Shown here: positions 56,693 through 64,000 of the stretch, one piece after another
Position numbering within the stretch: position 1 is the first letter of the stretch
Layout: every line of letters begins with the position of its first letter
From: Bacteroidota bacterium
Lineage (GTDB): Bacteria; Bacteroidota; Rhodothermia; JANXDC01
Assembly: GCA_025998875.1 (NCBI GenBank)
Contig: AP024675.1
Location: 1,058,501 to 1,122,500, forward strand
Length of the DNA stretch: 64,000 nt
Direction of reading: 5' to 3'
Notes under the pieces: model-generated
Databases searched by the model: none
What the model was told of the DNA's origin: nothing
Seen by the model: the letters and a program-made list of their open reading frames with translations, nothing else
Made by a program: the position numbers and the translations under genes

Positions 56693-58132
56693 ATGCAGCC
56701 CATCGCGACGATCGATTTTCTTTCCCGTCCGGATGCGGCGCGCTCCGCTGTGGGGGGTCGCCGGTTATATATCGAGACGTACGGGTGCCAGATGAATGTG
56801 AACGATTCCGAAATCGTGGCGGCCCTCCTCATGGAGCGCGGCTACGGGCTGGTGGATCGGCCCGAGGAGGCTGACGTGGTGCTCATCAACACGTGCAGTA
56901 TCCGCGAGCGGGCCGAGGAGCGCGTGCGGCATCGGCTCCAGTATTTCCGCTCGCTCAAGCGCAACGGCCGGCCCGGGATGATCATTGGGATCCTGGGCTG
57001 TATGGCCGAACGCCTCAAGCGGCGGTTGCTGGAAGAAGAGCAGCTCGTTGATGTCGTGGCGGGTCCGGATGCGTACCGGGATCTGCCCCGGCTCATTGAG
57101 GAGGCCTCCGAGACCGGGCAGGCGGCGGTAAACGTGCTCCTGTCCCGGGAGGAGACGTATGCGGATATTGCCCCCGTGCGGCTGGGTTCCAACGGGGTTA
57201 CGGCCTTTGTGTCCATCATGCGGGGTTGTGACAACTTCTGCTCCTTCTGCGTGGTCCCCTTTACGCGCGGTCGGGAGCGGAGCCGGCCTGTGGAGAGCAT
57301 TCTGGCCGAGGTCGAGCAGCTCCTGCAGGCGGGCTATCGCGAGGTGACGCTGCTGGGGCAGAACGTGAACTCCTACCGGTACGGTGAGGTGACCTTTGCC
57401 GAGCTGCTCTACCGGGTCAGCCTGCTCGATGAGAATCTGCGCGTGCGCTTTTCCACCTCACATCCGAAAGACATGTCCAATGAGCTCATAGCTGTCATCG
57501 CCGAGCGGCCGAATGTGTGCAAATACATCCACCTGCCCGTACAGTCCGGCTCCACGCGCGTGCTCGAGCGGATGCGGCGCACCTACACGCGGGAGCAGTA
57601 TCTGGAGCTCATCGAGCGCATTCGAAGCCGGATTCCGGACGTGGGGCTGTCGACGGACGTGATTGCCGGTTTCTGCGGAGAGACCGAGGAGGATCATCAG
57701 CAAACCCTTTCCCTGCTGGAGCACGTCCGCTTCGATATGGCCTACATGTTCATGTATTCGGAGCGAGAGGGTACGTATGCGGCCAAGTACCTCCGGGACG
57801 ATGTGCCCCCGGAGGTCAAGCGCCGCCGGTTGGAGGAAATCATCGCCCTGCAGAATCGGATTTCGCAGGAAAACCACCGGGCCAAGATTGGTTCCGTGCA
57901 GACCGTGCTCGTCGAGCAGACGAGCAAGCGCTCCGAGCAGGAGTGGATGGGCCGGGCCGATAACGGCATGGTGGTGGTCTTCCCGAAAGGGGATTATCGC
58001 CCCGGTCAGTACGTGGACGTGCTGATTGAAGAGGCCACCTCGGCCACGCTACGAGGCCGTCCCCTGGGCCTGCGGGAGCGGCTCGGCGCGCCCCCGCTGC
58101 GGCAGGTGGGCGAGCCGGCTCTGTTGACATAA
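56693..58132 (+). CDS. miaB: tRNA i6A37 methylthiotransferase MiaB
   Basis: A 479-residue radical-SAM enzyme that makes ms2i6A37 in tRNA. Fe-S cysteines lie in [26 protein letters not shown] and GCMAERLK; the radical-SAM motif is [22 protein letters not shown] near residue 177. A C-terminal TRAM region follows. The ATG at 56693 has AAAGGAGG upstream; an open frame before it is a ribE shadow. It heads a gene series through the acyl-CoA synthetase. MtaB is the other methylthiotransferase in this window. Confidence 0.95.
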   Translation: MQPIATIDFLSRPDAARSAVGGRRLYIETYGCQMNVNDSEIVAALLMERGYGLVDRPEEADVVLINTCSIRERAEERVRHRLQYFRSLKRNGRPGMIIGILGCMAERLKRRLLEEEQLVDVVAGPDAYRDLPRLIEEASETGQAAVNVLLSREETYADIAPVRLGSNGVTAFVSIMRGCDNFCSFCVVPFTRGRERSRPVESILAEVEQLLQAGYREVTLLGQNVNSYRYGEVTFAELLYRVSLLDENLRVRFSTSHPKDMSNELIAVIAERPNVCKYIHLPVQSGSTRVLERMRRTYTREQYLELIERIRSRIPDVGLSTDVIAGFCGETEEDHQQTLSLLEHVRFDMAYMFMYSEREGTYAAKYLRDDVPPEVKRRRLEEIIALQNRISQENHRAKIGSVQTVLVEQTSKRSEQEWMGRADNGMVVVFPKGDYRPGQYVDVLIEEATSATLRGRPLGLRERLGAPPLRQVGEPALLT

Positions 58133-58144
58133 GGAGGCGGTAGC

Positions 58145-58885
58145 ATGCGCACCGGAGTCTGTCTGATCCTGCTCGTATGCGGTGCCCTGGTCAGTCGGGC
58201 GCAGGATCCGCTTGCGGACTGGATCGAGCGCGCCCTCAGGCCCGGAGCGGACCGGGCGGCGCTCCGAGCGGAGTTGGAGCGGCTGCGCGCCATGCGTCTG
58301 GATCCAGCGGGGTTGCTTTTTGCCGAGGGGCTATGGCTGGAACCGGAGCAGCCCCGGGAGGCGGCTCGCCGCTACGAAGAGGTGCTGGCCCGATATCCGA
58401 AGAGCCCTTATGCCGCGCATGCGCAGGATCGGTTGCTCACCTACTATGCGGCGCAGGGCCGGCTTGATGAGGTCGACCGCATCGCCCGCCTGCGTTCTGC
58501 GGCGGTGGCTTCAGCGCCGCTTCGGGCCTCCGGCTCCGGAAAGGCGGAAAGCCGGGCCGATGTCGGCCCCGGGGCGCGGCCTGAGGCCGCTGTGGCGAGC
58601 CCGGAGGTGGGGCAGGCCGAGGGGGTGCGTTACACGGTGCAGGTGGCCGAGCTGGCGGATCGGGCTGTGGCCGATCAGCTTGTGCGGCGGCTGAGGAATC
58701 TGGGCTTTACCGTACAGCTTGTCGAGGCCGGATCCGGGGGGGCGCGCACCTATCGGGTGTGGGTGGGCCGTTTCCCGAATCGGGCCGCGGCAGAGCAGAA
58801 ATTCGAGCTCATCCGCAACGCCGTGCGGGCCATCCAGAGCGATCTCTCCTTTTCCCCTCAGGTCCAGATTATCCCACTGCGCTGA
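58145..58885 (+). CDS. exported SPOR-domain protein
   Basis: A 246-residue protein with a signal peptide (VCLILLVCGALVSRAQ), TPR-like helices (ARRYEEVLARYPKSPYAAHAQDRLL), a low-complexity linker, and a C-terminal SPOR domain (YTVQVAELADRAVADQLVRRL, VWVGRFPNRAAAEQ) that binds glycan strands of peptidoglycan. It lies 12 bases after miaB and 5 bases before a sigma-54 activator. Confidence 0.82.
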   Translation: MRTGVCLILLVCGALVSRAQDPLADWIERALRPGADRAALRAELERLRAMRLDPAGLLFAEGLWLEPEQPREAARRYEEVLARYPKSPYAAHAQDRLLTYYAAQGRLDEVDRIARLRSAAVASAPLRASGSGKAESRADVGPGARPEAAVASPEVGQAEGVRYTVQVAELADRAVADQLVRRLRNLGFTVQLVEAGSGGARTYRVWVGRFPNRAAAEQKFELIRNAVRAIQSDLSFSPQVQIIPLR

Positions 58886-58890
58886 CAGAT

Positions 58891-60126
58891 ATGGATCGCG
58901 AAGCCCTGCAGGAACGATTTCGCATCTATGGCCGCTCAGCGGCCATTCGGAAGGTGCTCGATACGATCCGGCAGGTGGCCCCCACGGATATCACCGTGCT
59001 TATCCAGGGGGAATCCGGGGTGGGCAAAGAGCTGGTGGCGCGGGCCATCCATGCCTTAAGCCCCCGCCGACACAAAGAGCTGGTCATTGTCAACTGCGGG
59101 GCCATTCCGGAGGGCATCATCGAGTCGGAGCTCTTTGGCCATGAAAAAGGCGCCTTCACGGGGGCCATCGAAAGCCGGGAAGGATATTTCGAGCGGGCCA
59201 ACGGGGGTACGATCTTTCTGGACGAGATCGGGGATATGCCCCTGCACACGCAGGTGAAGATCCTGCGCGTGCTGGAGAATGGCGAATACATGCGGGTCGG
59301 CTCAAGCCGCATCCGGTATACGGATGTGCGCGTAATTGCGGCCACGAACAAAGACCTCTGGAGGATGGTCCAGGAGGGCAAGTTCCGGGAAGACCTCTAC
59401 TACCGGCTCGATACGGTAACGATTAAGATTCCCCCACTCCGGGAGCGGCCGGAGGATATCGAGGTGCTTTTTGAGCATTTTGTGCGGGAGTTTTCGGAAA
59501 AATACGGCGTTCGTTTCCCGGGCTTGACCGAAGAGGCACGTCAGCTTCTGCTTACCTACCGCTGGCCGGGTAATGTGCGCGAGTTGCGCAATGTGGCCGA
59601 GCAACTGGTGGTGCTGGAGCGCGGCGGTCCGGTGAGCGCCGAGGTGCTGTCCCGCTATCTGAAAGGGGTCCGACACGACGGGGTGGGCTATCTGCCCGTG
59701 GGGCATGCAGGGGTGGATCCGGATCGTCGGGAGCGCGAGCTCTTATACCGGGTCCTGCTCGAGCTCCGTCAGGAGGTGGAGGAGATCAAGCGTCTGCTGC
59801 TGGGGCTGATCCCGCCGGGCTCGGTGGAAAAGGCGCCGGTGAAGCTCATCGGCGGAGCGCCCTCCGTGCCTCTGCTTCCGGTTCCGTTTCCCGCCCCGCT
59901 GCGGGAGATGGAGGAGGCCGAGGCGGTCGAAGAGCTGCCCCGTTCGGACAACGGCAGAAACGGGGAGCAGGGCGGGGGGGAGTTGCTTTCCATTGAGGAG
60001 GCGGAAAAACAGCTCATCCAGAGGGCGCTGGCCCGTTTCGGGGGCAACCGGAGGCAGACGGCCCGGGCGCTGGGCATCAGCGAGCGCACCCTGTACAGGA
60101 AAATCAAACAATATGGCCTGTCGTGA
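58891..60126 (+). CDS. sigma-54-dependent transcriptional activator without receiver domain
   Basis: A 411-residue activator: AAA+ domain with Walker A GESGVGKE (about 41), GAFTGA (about 88), GTIFLDEIGDMP and RWPGNVRELRN, then a Fis-type HTH at the C-terminus (NRRQTARALGISERTLYRKIKQ). There is no regulatory N-terminal domain, as in PspF. No ribosome site is obvious before ATG 58891, 5 bases after the SPOR gene; expression may be translationally coupled. In Bacteroidota this gene is often next to miaB and lptE, as here. Confidence 0.92.
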   Translation: MDREALQERFRIYGRSAAIRKVLDTIRQVAPTDITVLIQGESGVGKELVARAIHALSPRRHKELVIVNCGAIPEGIIESELFGHEKGAFTGAIESREGYFERANGGTIFLDEIGDMPLHTQVKILRVLENGEYMRVGSSRIRYTDVRVIAATNKDLWRMVQEGKFREDLYYRLDTVTIKIPPLRERPEDIEVLFEHFVREFSEKYGVRFPGLTEEARQLLLTYRWPGNVRELRNVAEQLVVLERGGPVSAEVLSRYLKGVRHDGVGYLPVGHAGVDPDRRERELLYRVLLELRQEVEEIKRLLLGLIPPGSVEKAPVKLIGGAPSVPLLPVPFPAPLREMEEAEAVEELPRSDNGRNGEQGGGELLSIEEAEKQLIQRALARFGGNRRQTARALGISERTLYRKIKQYGLS

Positions 60127-60641
60127 GGGGGGTTGCGTCGGCTCGGATGCTGCTTTGTGCGGGCTGCCTCGGCCTTCTGGGGGCCTGTGCGTACTATTCC
60201 TTTACCGGGGCCTCGATTCCTGCCCACATCCGTTCGGTCGCCATTTCTCCTTTCGAGATCCAGGCTGCCGGGGCCTTGCCGGGTCTGGAGCAGGGGCTTC
60301 AGGAGGAGCTCGTGCGGCGCTTTAGCACGCAGGGCGGCCTGCGTCTGCTCGGGCCCGAGGAGGCGGATGCCGTGCTGGAGGGGCGGCTGACGGCCTATGG
60401 AAACCAGCCCGTGGCCATTGGTGCTGGCGAGCGGGCCGCGCTCAACCGGGTGACGATCACCGTCTGGGTGCGCTTCTACGATCGCGTCCGAGAGGAGGTG
60501 CGCTTTGAGGGTGTCCTGTCGGCCTATGGAGACTACGACCCGGCTCGCGATCCCCTGGAAGGGGAACGCAATGCGCTGCGCACAGCGATCGCTCGGCTGG
60601 GTGAGGAGCTGTTCAACCGGATTTTTTCCGCCTGGCAGTGA
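60123..60641 (+). CDS. lptE: LptE-type LPS-assembly lipoprotein
   Basis: A 172-residue lipoprotein with lipobox LGAC and the typical ACAYYSFTGASIPAHIRSVAISPFE start of Bacteroidota LptE, the plug partner of the LptD outer-membrane LPS translocon. It overlaps the activator gene by 4 bases (GTGA), and the GTG start is chosen for this. LptD is not in the window. Confidence 0.85.
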   Translation: MRGVASARMLLCAGCLGLLGACAYYSFTGASIPAHIRSVAISPFEIQAAGALPGLEQGLQEELVRRFSTQGGLRLLGPEEADAVLEGRLTAYGNQPVAIGAGERAALNRVTITVWVRFYDRVREEVRFEGVLSAYGDYDPARDPLEGERNALRTAIARLGEELFNRIFSAWQ

Positions 60642-60652
60642 GGGCTTGCGCT

Positions 60653-61306
60653 ATGGAGCATGCAGAAGCTCGAGGGCGCATTATGGGGGGATATCTGGCC
60701 CGCTGGGCTGAGCAGCTGGAACACGGGGGCGATCCGGCCTCGATGCAAGAGGCGCTTCAGGCCCATCTGAAGCGCTTTCCCTTCCATGCGCTGGGGTGGT
60801 GGTATCTGGCTCGTCTGTACCTGCGTCTGGGGGATCAGGCCAATGCCCGGCTCGCGCTAGCCCGGGCGCGTCTTGCCCATCCGTATAGCCCCCTGTTGCG
60901 GGACTACGTCACGGCCCCGTCGGCCTCTGGAGCCGAAATCTCGAAAGTCGATCCCCAGCCGCACACGCGGGTGCCGCCGAGTTCGGGGCCGTCCCATACG
61001 GCGGCGGAGCGGGAATCACTGGATCTGGATGCGATCATTTGCCAGCTGCAGGAAGCCGAACCTCGACGCTCTTTTGCGGAGGGAGAGGAACAGCATTCCC
61101 CCGAAGACCTGGCCGTGCCCAGCGATACACCCAGGGTGCCGTACACGGAGACACTGGCCGCCATTTACTGGGAGAAGGGAGACTGGGAGGGCGCCCTGCG
61201 CGCCTACAGCTGGCTTGCGGAGCATAATCCCTCTCGTGCGGCCTATTACGAGGAGCGCATCCGGGAGATCCGGGAGCGGATCTCCGAAGCCGAAAGAGGG
61301 GCGTAA
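60653..61306 (+). CDS. tetratricopeptide-repeat protein
   Basis: A 217-residue protein with two TPR-like helix pairs, FHALGWWYLARLYLRLGDQANARLALARARLAH and YTETLAAIYWEKGDWEGALRAYSWLAEHN, separated by a disordered Ser/Pro-rich middle. No signal peptide is seen. The ATG at 60653 has GAGGG 7 bases before it; GTG 60638, which overlaps lptE, is the alternative. Its role is unknown but position suggests envelope biogenesis. Confidence 0.7.
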   Translation: MEHAEARGRIMGGYLARWAEQLEHGGDPASMQEALQAHLKRFPFHALGWWYLARLYLRLGDQANARLALARARLAHPYSPLLRDYVTAPSASGAEISKVDPQPHTRVPPSSGPSHTAAERESLDLDAIICQLQEAEPRRSFAEGEEQHSPEDLAVPSDTPRVPYTETLAAIYWEKGDWEGALRAYSWLAEHNPSRAAYYEERIREIRERISEAERGA

Positions 61307-61336
61307 CGAGCCCGGAGTAGATAAGAGGAGGTTTCC

Positions 61337-63229
61337 ATGGCTGCACCGTTTGCCTTTCGCACCGTACCCGAAATGCTCGTTCGGCAGGCCGAGCGACAGG
61401 CGGGACGCAACAAGGCCGCGCTCTGGTACAAGGATAAGGCCACTGGAGAGTATGTGCCCATATCGTGGGAGGAGTTCTATCGTCAGGCCCAGGCCGTAGC
61501 CGGATATCTGGCTGCGCAGGGCGTGGGGCGCGGGGATCGGGTGGCCTTGCTCATGGAGAACCGCCCGGAGTGGGCGATTGTGGATTTCGGTATGCAGCTC
61601 CTGGGTGCGGTGAACGTATCCCTGTATACGACCATCCCGGTCGCGCAGGTGGAGTACATCCTGCGGGATTCCGGGGCCAAGGTGCTTGTGGTCTCCACGG
61701 CTCTGCAGCTGAGCAAGGCGATAAAGGTCTTTGAGGCCTGTCCGGATCTGCGCCAGGTGGTCGCGCTCCTGGAGGAGGGGGAGCCTCCGGAATACGTGCG
61801 AACCTGGTCGGAGGTGTTGCGGGAGGGAGGAGCCTATTGGGATGCTCATCCTGAGCTGGCCGAGGCCTGGAAGGCGGTAGAGGAGGAGGATTTGTGCAGC
61901 TTGATCTACACTTCCGGGACCACGGGCCTGCCCAAAGGGGTCATGCTCACGCACCGGAATTTCTGCTCGAACGTGCAGGCGGCGCTTTCCGTGATCGATA
62001 TCTACGAATCGGATCGCACCCTGTCGTTTTTGCCGCTTTCGCACTCCTTTGAGCGCACGGCGGGGTATCTGGCCCCGCTTGCCGCGGGGGCGGAGATCGC
62101 CTATGCGGAAAGCCTGGATACGATCGCGCGCAATCTGCTGGAGGTGCGTCCTACGGTGGTGACCACGGTGCCGCGGCTACTGGAGCGCATCTACAATCTG
62201 GTGCACAAGTCCGTTGAGGAGGGGCCGGCGCTCAAGCGACGTCTATTTTACTGGGCCGTAGAGACGGGTCGTCGGATGACGGAGGCGCTCTGGGAGGGAC
62301 GCAGGCCGTCGAGCTGGTTGAGCGCGCAGTATGCGCTGGCGCATCGGCTTGTTTTCGCCCGGTTGCACGAACGCACGGGGGGGCGGTTGCGCTTTTTTGT
62401 TTCCGGCGGGGCAGCTTTGCCCCGGGAGGTGGGCGAGTTCTTCACGTACGCCGGGCTGAAGGTCATCGAGGGCTATGGGCTTACGGAAACCGCCCCTGTG
62501 CTGACGGTCAACCCCTTCGACCGGCCCCGGTTTGGCACGGTGGGATGGGTCTTGCCCGGGGTGACGATCGCCATTCAGCGCCTCACCGACGGCCGTCTGC
62601 TCTGTCAGGTGCGGGGGGAGGATTATCCGCAGGCGCAACAGGTTTCCTCCGAAGAGGGGGAGATTCTGGTCAAGGGGCCCAATGTGATGAAGGGGTACTG
62701 GAATCTGCCGGAGGAGACGGCACGCGTTTTCGATGCCGAGGGCTGGTTTCATACCGGAGATGTGGGCCGCTTTGAGAACGGGTATCTGCGCATCACGGAC
62801 CGCATCAAGCACATGATCGTCAGCAAGGGGGGGAAGAATATCTATCCGGGCCCGATCGAGGATCGGATCAAGAGCTCTTCGTATGTAGACCAGGTCGTTG
62901 TGCTGGGGGAGGGGCGGGAGTTCCTGACGGCGCTTCTGGTGCCGAACTTCGATGCGCTCAAGCTCTGGGCGCAGGAGCGGGGGCTGAAGTTTCAGGACGA
63001 GCATGATCTTATCGCCCTTCCGGAGGTGCAGAAGCTCTTCGAGGGCGAGATCCGACGTCTGAGCCAGGATCTTCCGGCGCATGAGCGGGTTCGGCGATTC
63101 CGTCTGTTGCCGGAACCCTTTACGATCGAGTCCGGAGAGCTTACGCCCACGCTCAAGGTGCGGCGCAAGGTGATCGAGGAGCGATACCGGGACCTGATCG
63201 AGGCCATGTACGCGGAGGTGCTCTCTTGA
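61337..63229 (+). CDS. long-chain acyl-CoA synthetase (AMP-forming)
   Basis: A 630-residue adenylate-forming enzyme activating long-chain fatty acids to acyl-CoA. The AMP-binding loop is YTSGTTGLPKGVMLTH (about 190), GYGLTETAP, GWFHTGDVGRFENGY and the C-terminal lysine region are present, and FVSGGAALPREVGEFF is typical of the long-chain (FadD15-type) subgroup. AGGAGG lies before ATG 61337. Its stop codon overlaps the first rRNA promoter. Confidence 0.92.
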   Translation: MAAPFAFRTVPEMLVRQAERQAGRNKAALWYKDKATGEYVPISWEEFYRQAQAVAGYLAAQGVGRGDRVALLMENRPEWAIVDFGMQLLGAVNVSLYTTIPVAQVEYILRDSGAKVLVVSTALQLSKAIKVFEACPDLRQVVALLEEGEPPEYVRTWSEVLREGGAYWDAHPELAEAWKAVEEEDLCSLIYTSGTTGLPKGVMLTHRNFCSNVQAALSVIDIYESDRTLSFLPLSHSFERTAGYLAPLAAGAEIAYAESLDTIARNLLEVRPTVVTTVPRLLERIYNLVHKSVEEGPALKRRLFYWAVETGRRMTEALWEGRRPSSWLSAQYALAHRLVFARLHERTGGRLRFFVSGGAALPREVGEFFTYAGLKVIEGYGLTETAPVLTVNPFDRPRFGTVGWVLPGVTIAIQRLTDGRLLCQVRGEDYPQAQQVSSEEGEILVKGPNVMKGYWNLPEETARVFDAEGWFHTGDVGRFENGYLRITDRIKHMIVSKGGKNIYPGPIEDRIKSSSYVDQVVVLGEGREFLTALLVPNFDALKLWAQERGLKFQDEHDLIALPEVQKLFEGEIRRLSQDLPAHERVRRFRLLPEPFTIESGELTPTLKVRRKVIEERYRDLIEAMYAEVLS

Positions 63230-63256
63230 CAGCTCGGAGTCCGGAGGTTATCTTAG
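63226..63256 (+). promoter_or_regulatory. rRNA promoter P1
   Basis: TTGACA (63226-63231), 17-base spacer, TATCTTAG (63249-63256), one mismatch to TAnnTTTG. The -35 element overlaps the stop codon of the acyl-CoA synthetase. Confidence 0.75.
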
Positions 63257-63304
63257 CGGCCGCTTTGCTCATGGGGGCGAAGAAGAGGAAATGCTTCCCC
63301 CCTC

Positions 63305-63336
63305 TTGACAGAGCATAGGCAGGGCTACTACCTTAG
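63305..63336 (+). promoter_or_regulatory. rRNA promoter P2
   Basis: TTGACA (63305-63310), 18-base spacer, TACCTTAG (63329-63336). The preceding CCTC gives the same CCTCTTGACAG start as P3 and the island promoter. Confidence 0.7.
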
Positions 63337-63358
63337 TAGCCCGCCCTGAAAAGGGCGG
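63322..63358 (+). other. overlapping hairpins in the rRNA leader
   Basis: GGGCTACTA-CCT-TAGTAGCCC (63322-63342) is a perfect 9-base inverted repeat containing the P2 -7 box, and CCGCCCT-GAAA-AGGGCGG (63341-63358) follows, sharing two bases. No T-run follows, so a terminator is unlikely. Confidence 0.6.
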
Positions 63359-63398
63359 AGTTCTCTGAAGAAAATGGCCTACCTCAGCGGGCTCCCTC

Positions 63399-63429
63399 TT
63401 GACAGGGAGCGCAAGCGCGTGTATCTTTG
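63399..63429 (+). promoter_or_regulatory. rRNA promoter P3
   Basis: TTGACA (63399-63404), 17-base spacer, TATCTTTG (63422-63429), exact to both elements. It is about 110 bases before the 16S start. The GCCTGA-GGT-TCAGGC hairpin (63436-63450) lies just downstream. Confidence 0.85.
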
Positions 63430-63458
63430 CCGCTCGCCTGAGGTTCAGGCTTGATGGG

Positions 63459-63468
63459 TGTTCTTTGA
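63459..63468 (+). promoter_or_regulatory. boxA-like antitermination site
   Basis: TGTTCTTTGA in the 16S leader resembles the rRNA boxA (TGCTCTTTA) bound by NusB-S10. Confidence 0.5.
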
Positions 63469-63538
63469 TGAGGCTGAACGCATAGCGAGTCCCAGTCAGT
63501 TCCGGAGGGTGCGAGCTCAACGGTTTCAAACTCTTCCT

Positions 63539-64000
<462 letters not shown>

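Noticed and set aside
63322..63358. Terminator for the acyl-CoA synthetase gene
   Set aside because: Good hairpins but no T-run; they lie in the rRNA promoter region.

Overview
The window comes from a GC-rich, probably thermophilic bacterium of the Bacteroidota superphylum, most likely a Rhodothermota-type lineage. The evidence is: a SusC/SusD (RagA/RagB) pair, a GWxTD-family protein, type IX secretion (T9SS) sorting domains, a Bacteroidota-type LptE, and promoter-like sites ending in the TAnnTTTG -7 box of this group. A two-step mannosylglycerate pathway, known from thermophiles such as Rhodothermus and Thermus, fits too. The 5' part of a 16S rRNA gene closes the window and would settle the taxonomy in a database search.

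Layout. 1-6.2 kb (minus strand): a truncated NFACT/RqcH-like gene, the mannosylglycerate pair mpgS-mpgP, and pyruvate dehydrogenase pdhA-pdhB-pdhC with its own terminator. 6.3-9.0 kb: a mercury cassette arsR-merTP-merA whose merA carries a one-base frameshift. 9.1-14.8 kb: a DUF2905 membrane protein and the Fe-S assembly operon sufCBDSU, with a terminator-like hairpin between sufD and sufS. 14.8-24.6 kb: a small lipoprotein, a large secreted Asp-box propeller/FN3/T9SS protein, and an AddAB-like helicase-nuclease pair. 24.7-30 kb: a medium-chain dehydrogenase, mtaB, a GGCT-fold protein, an outer-membrane barrel, TonB and ThpR. 30-36.4 kb: SusC, SusD and a GWxTD-family protein. 36.4-40.7 kb: small housekeeping genes, a LolD-like ATPase and an NtrC-type regulator. 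40.9-49.9 kb: an island of four exported proteins (two related T9SS cargo proteins, a lipoprotein and a barrel/transglutaminase-like protein) behind a strong promoter and a structured leader. 50-56.6 kb: an exported protein behind a candidate sigma-54 promoter, moaC, DUF1015, mannose-1-phosphate guanylyltransferase, an HD-GYP protein, and ribD-ribE. 56.7-63.2 kb: miaB, a SPOR protein, a sigma-54 activator, lptE, a TPR protein and an acyl-CoA synthetase. 63.2-64 kb: three tandem promoters, a boxA and the start of 16S rRNA.

How the genes fit together. ManC makes GDP-mannose, the donor used by MpgS. TonB could energise the SusC transporter. SufCBDSU would supply Fe-S clusters to MiaB, MtaB and the AddB-like protein. 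Two sigma-54 activators are encoded, and a near-consensus sigma-54 promoter with an upstream dyad lies at 49.9-50.0 kb. The least familiar part is the exported island at 41-50 kb. Three single-base frameshifts (one in merA, two in the first island gene) may be real lesions or sequence errors.
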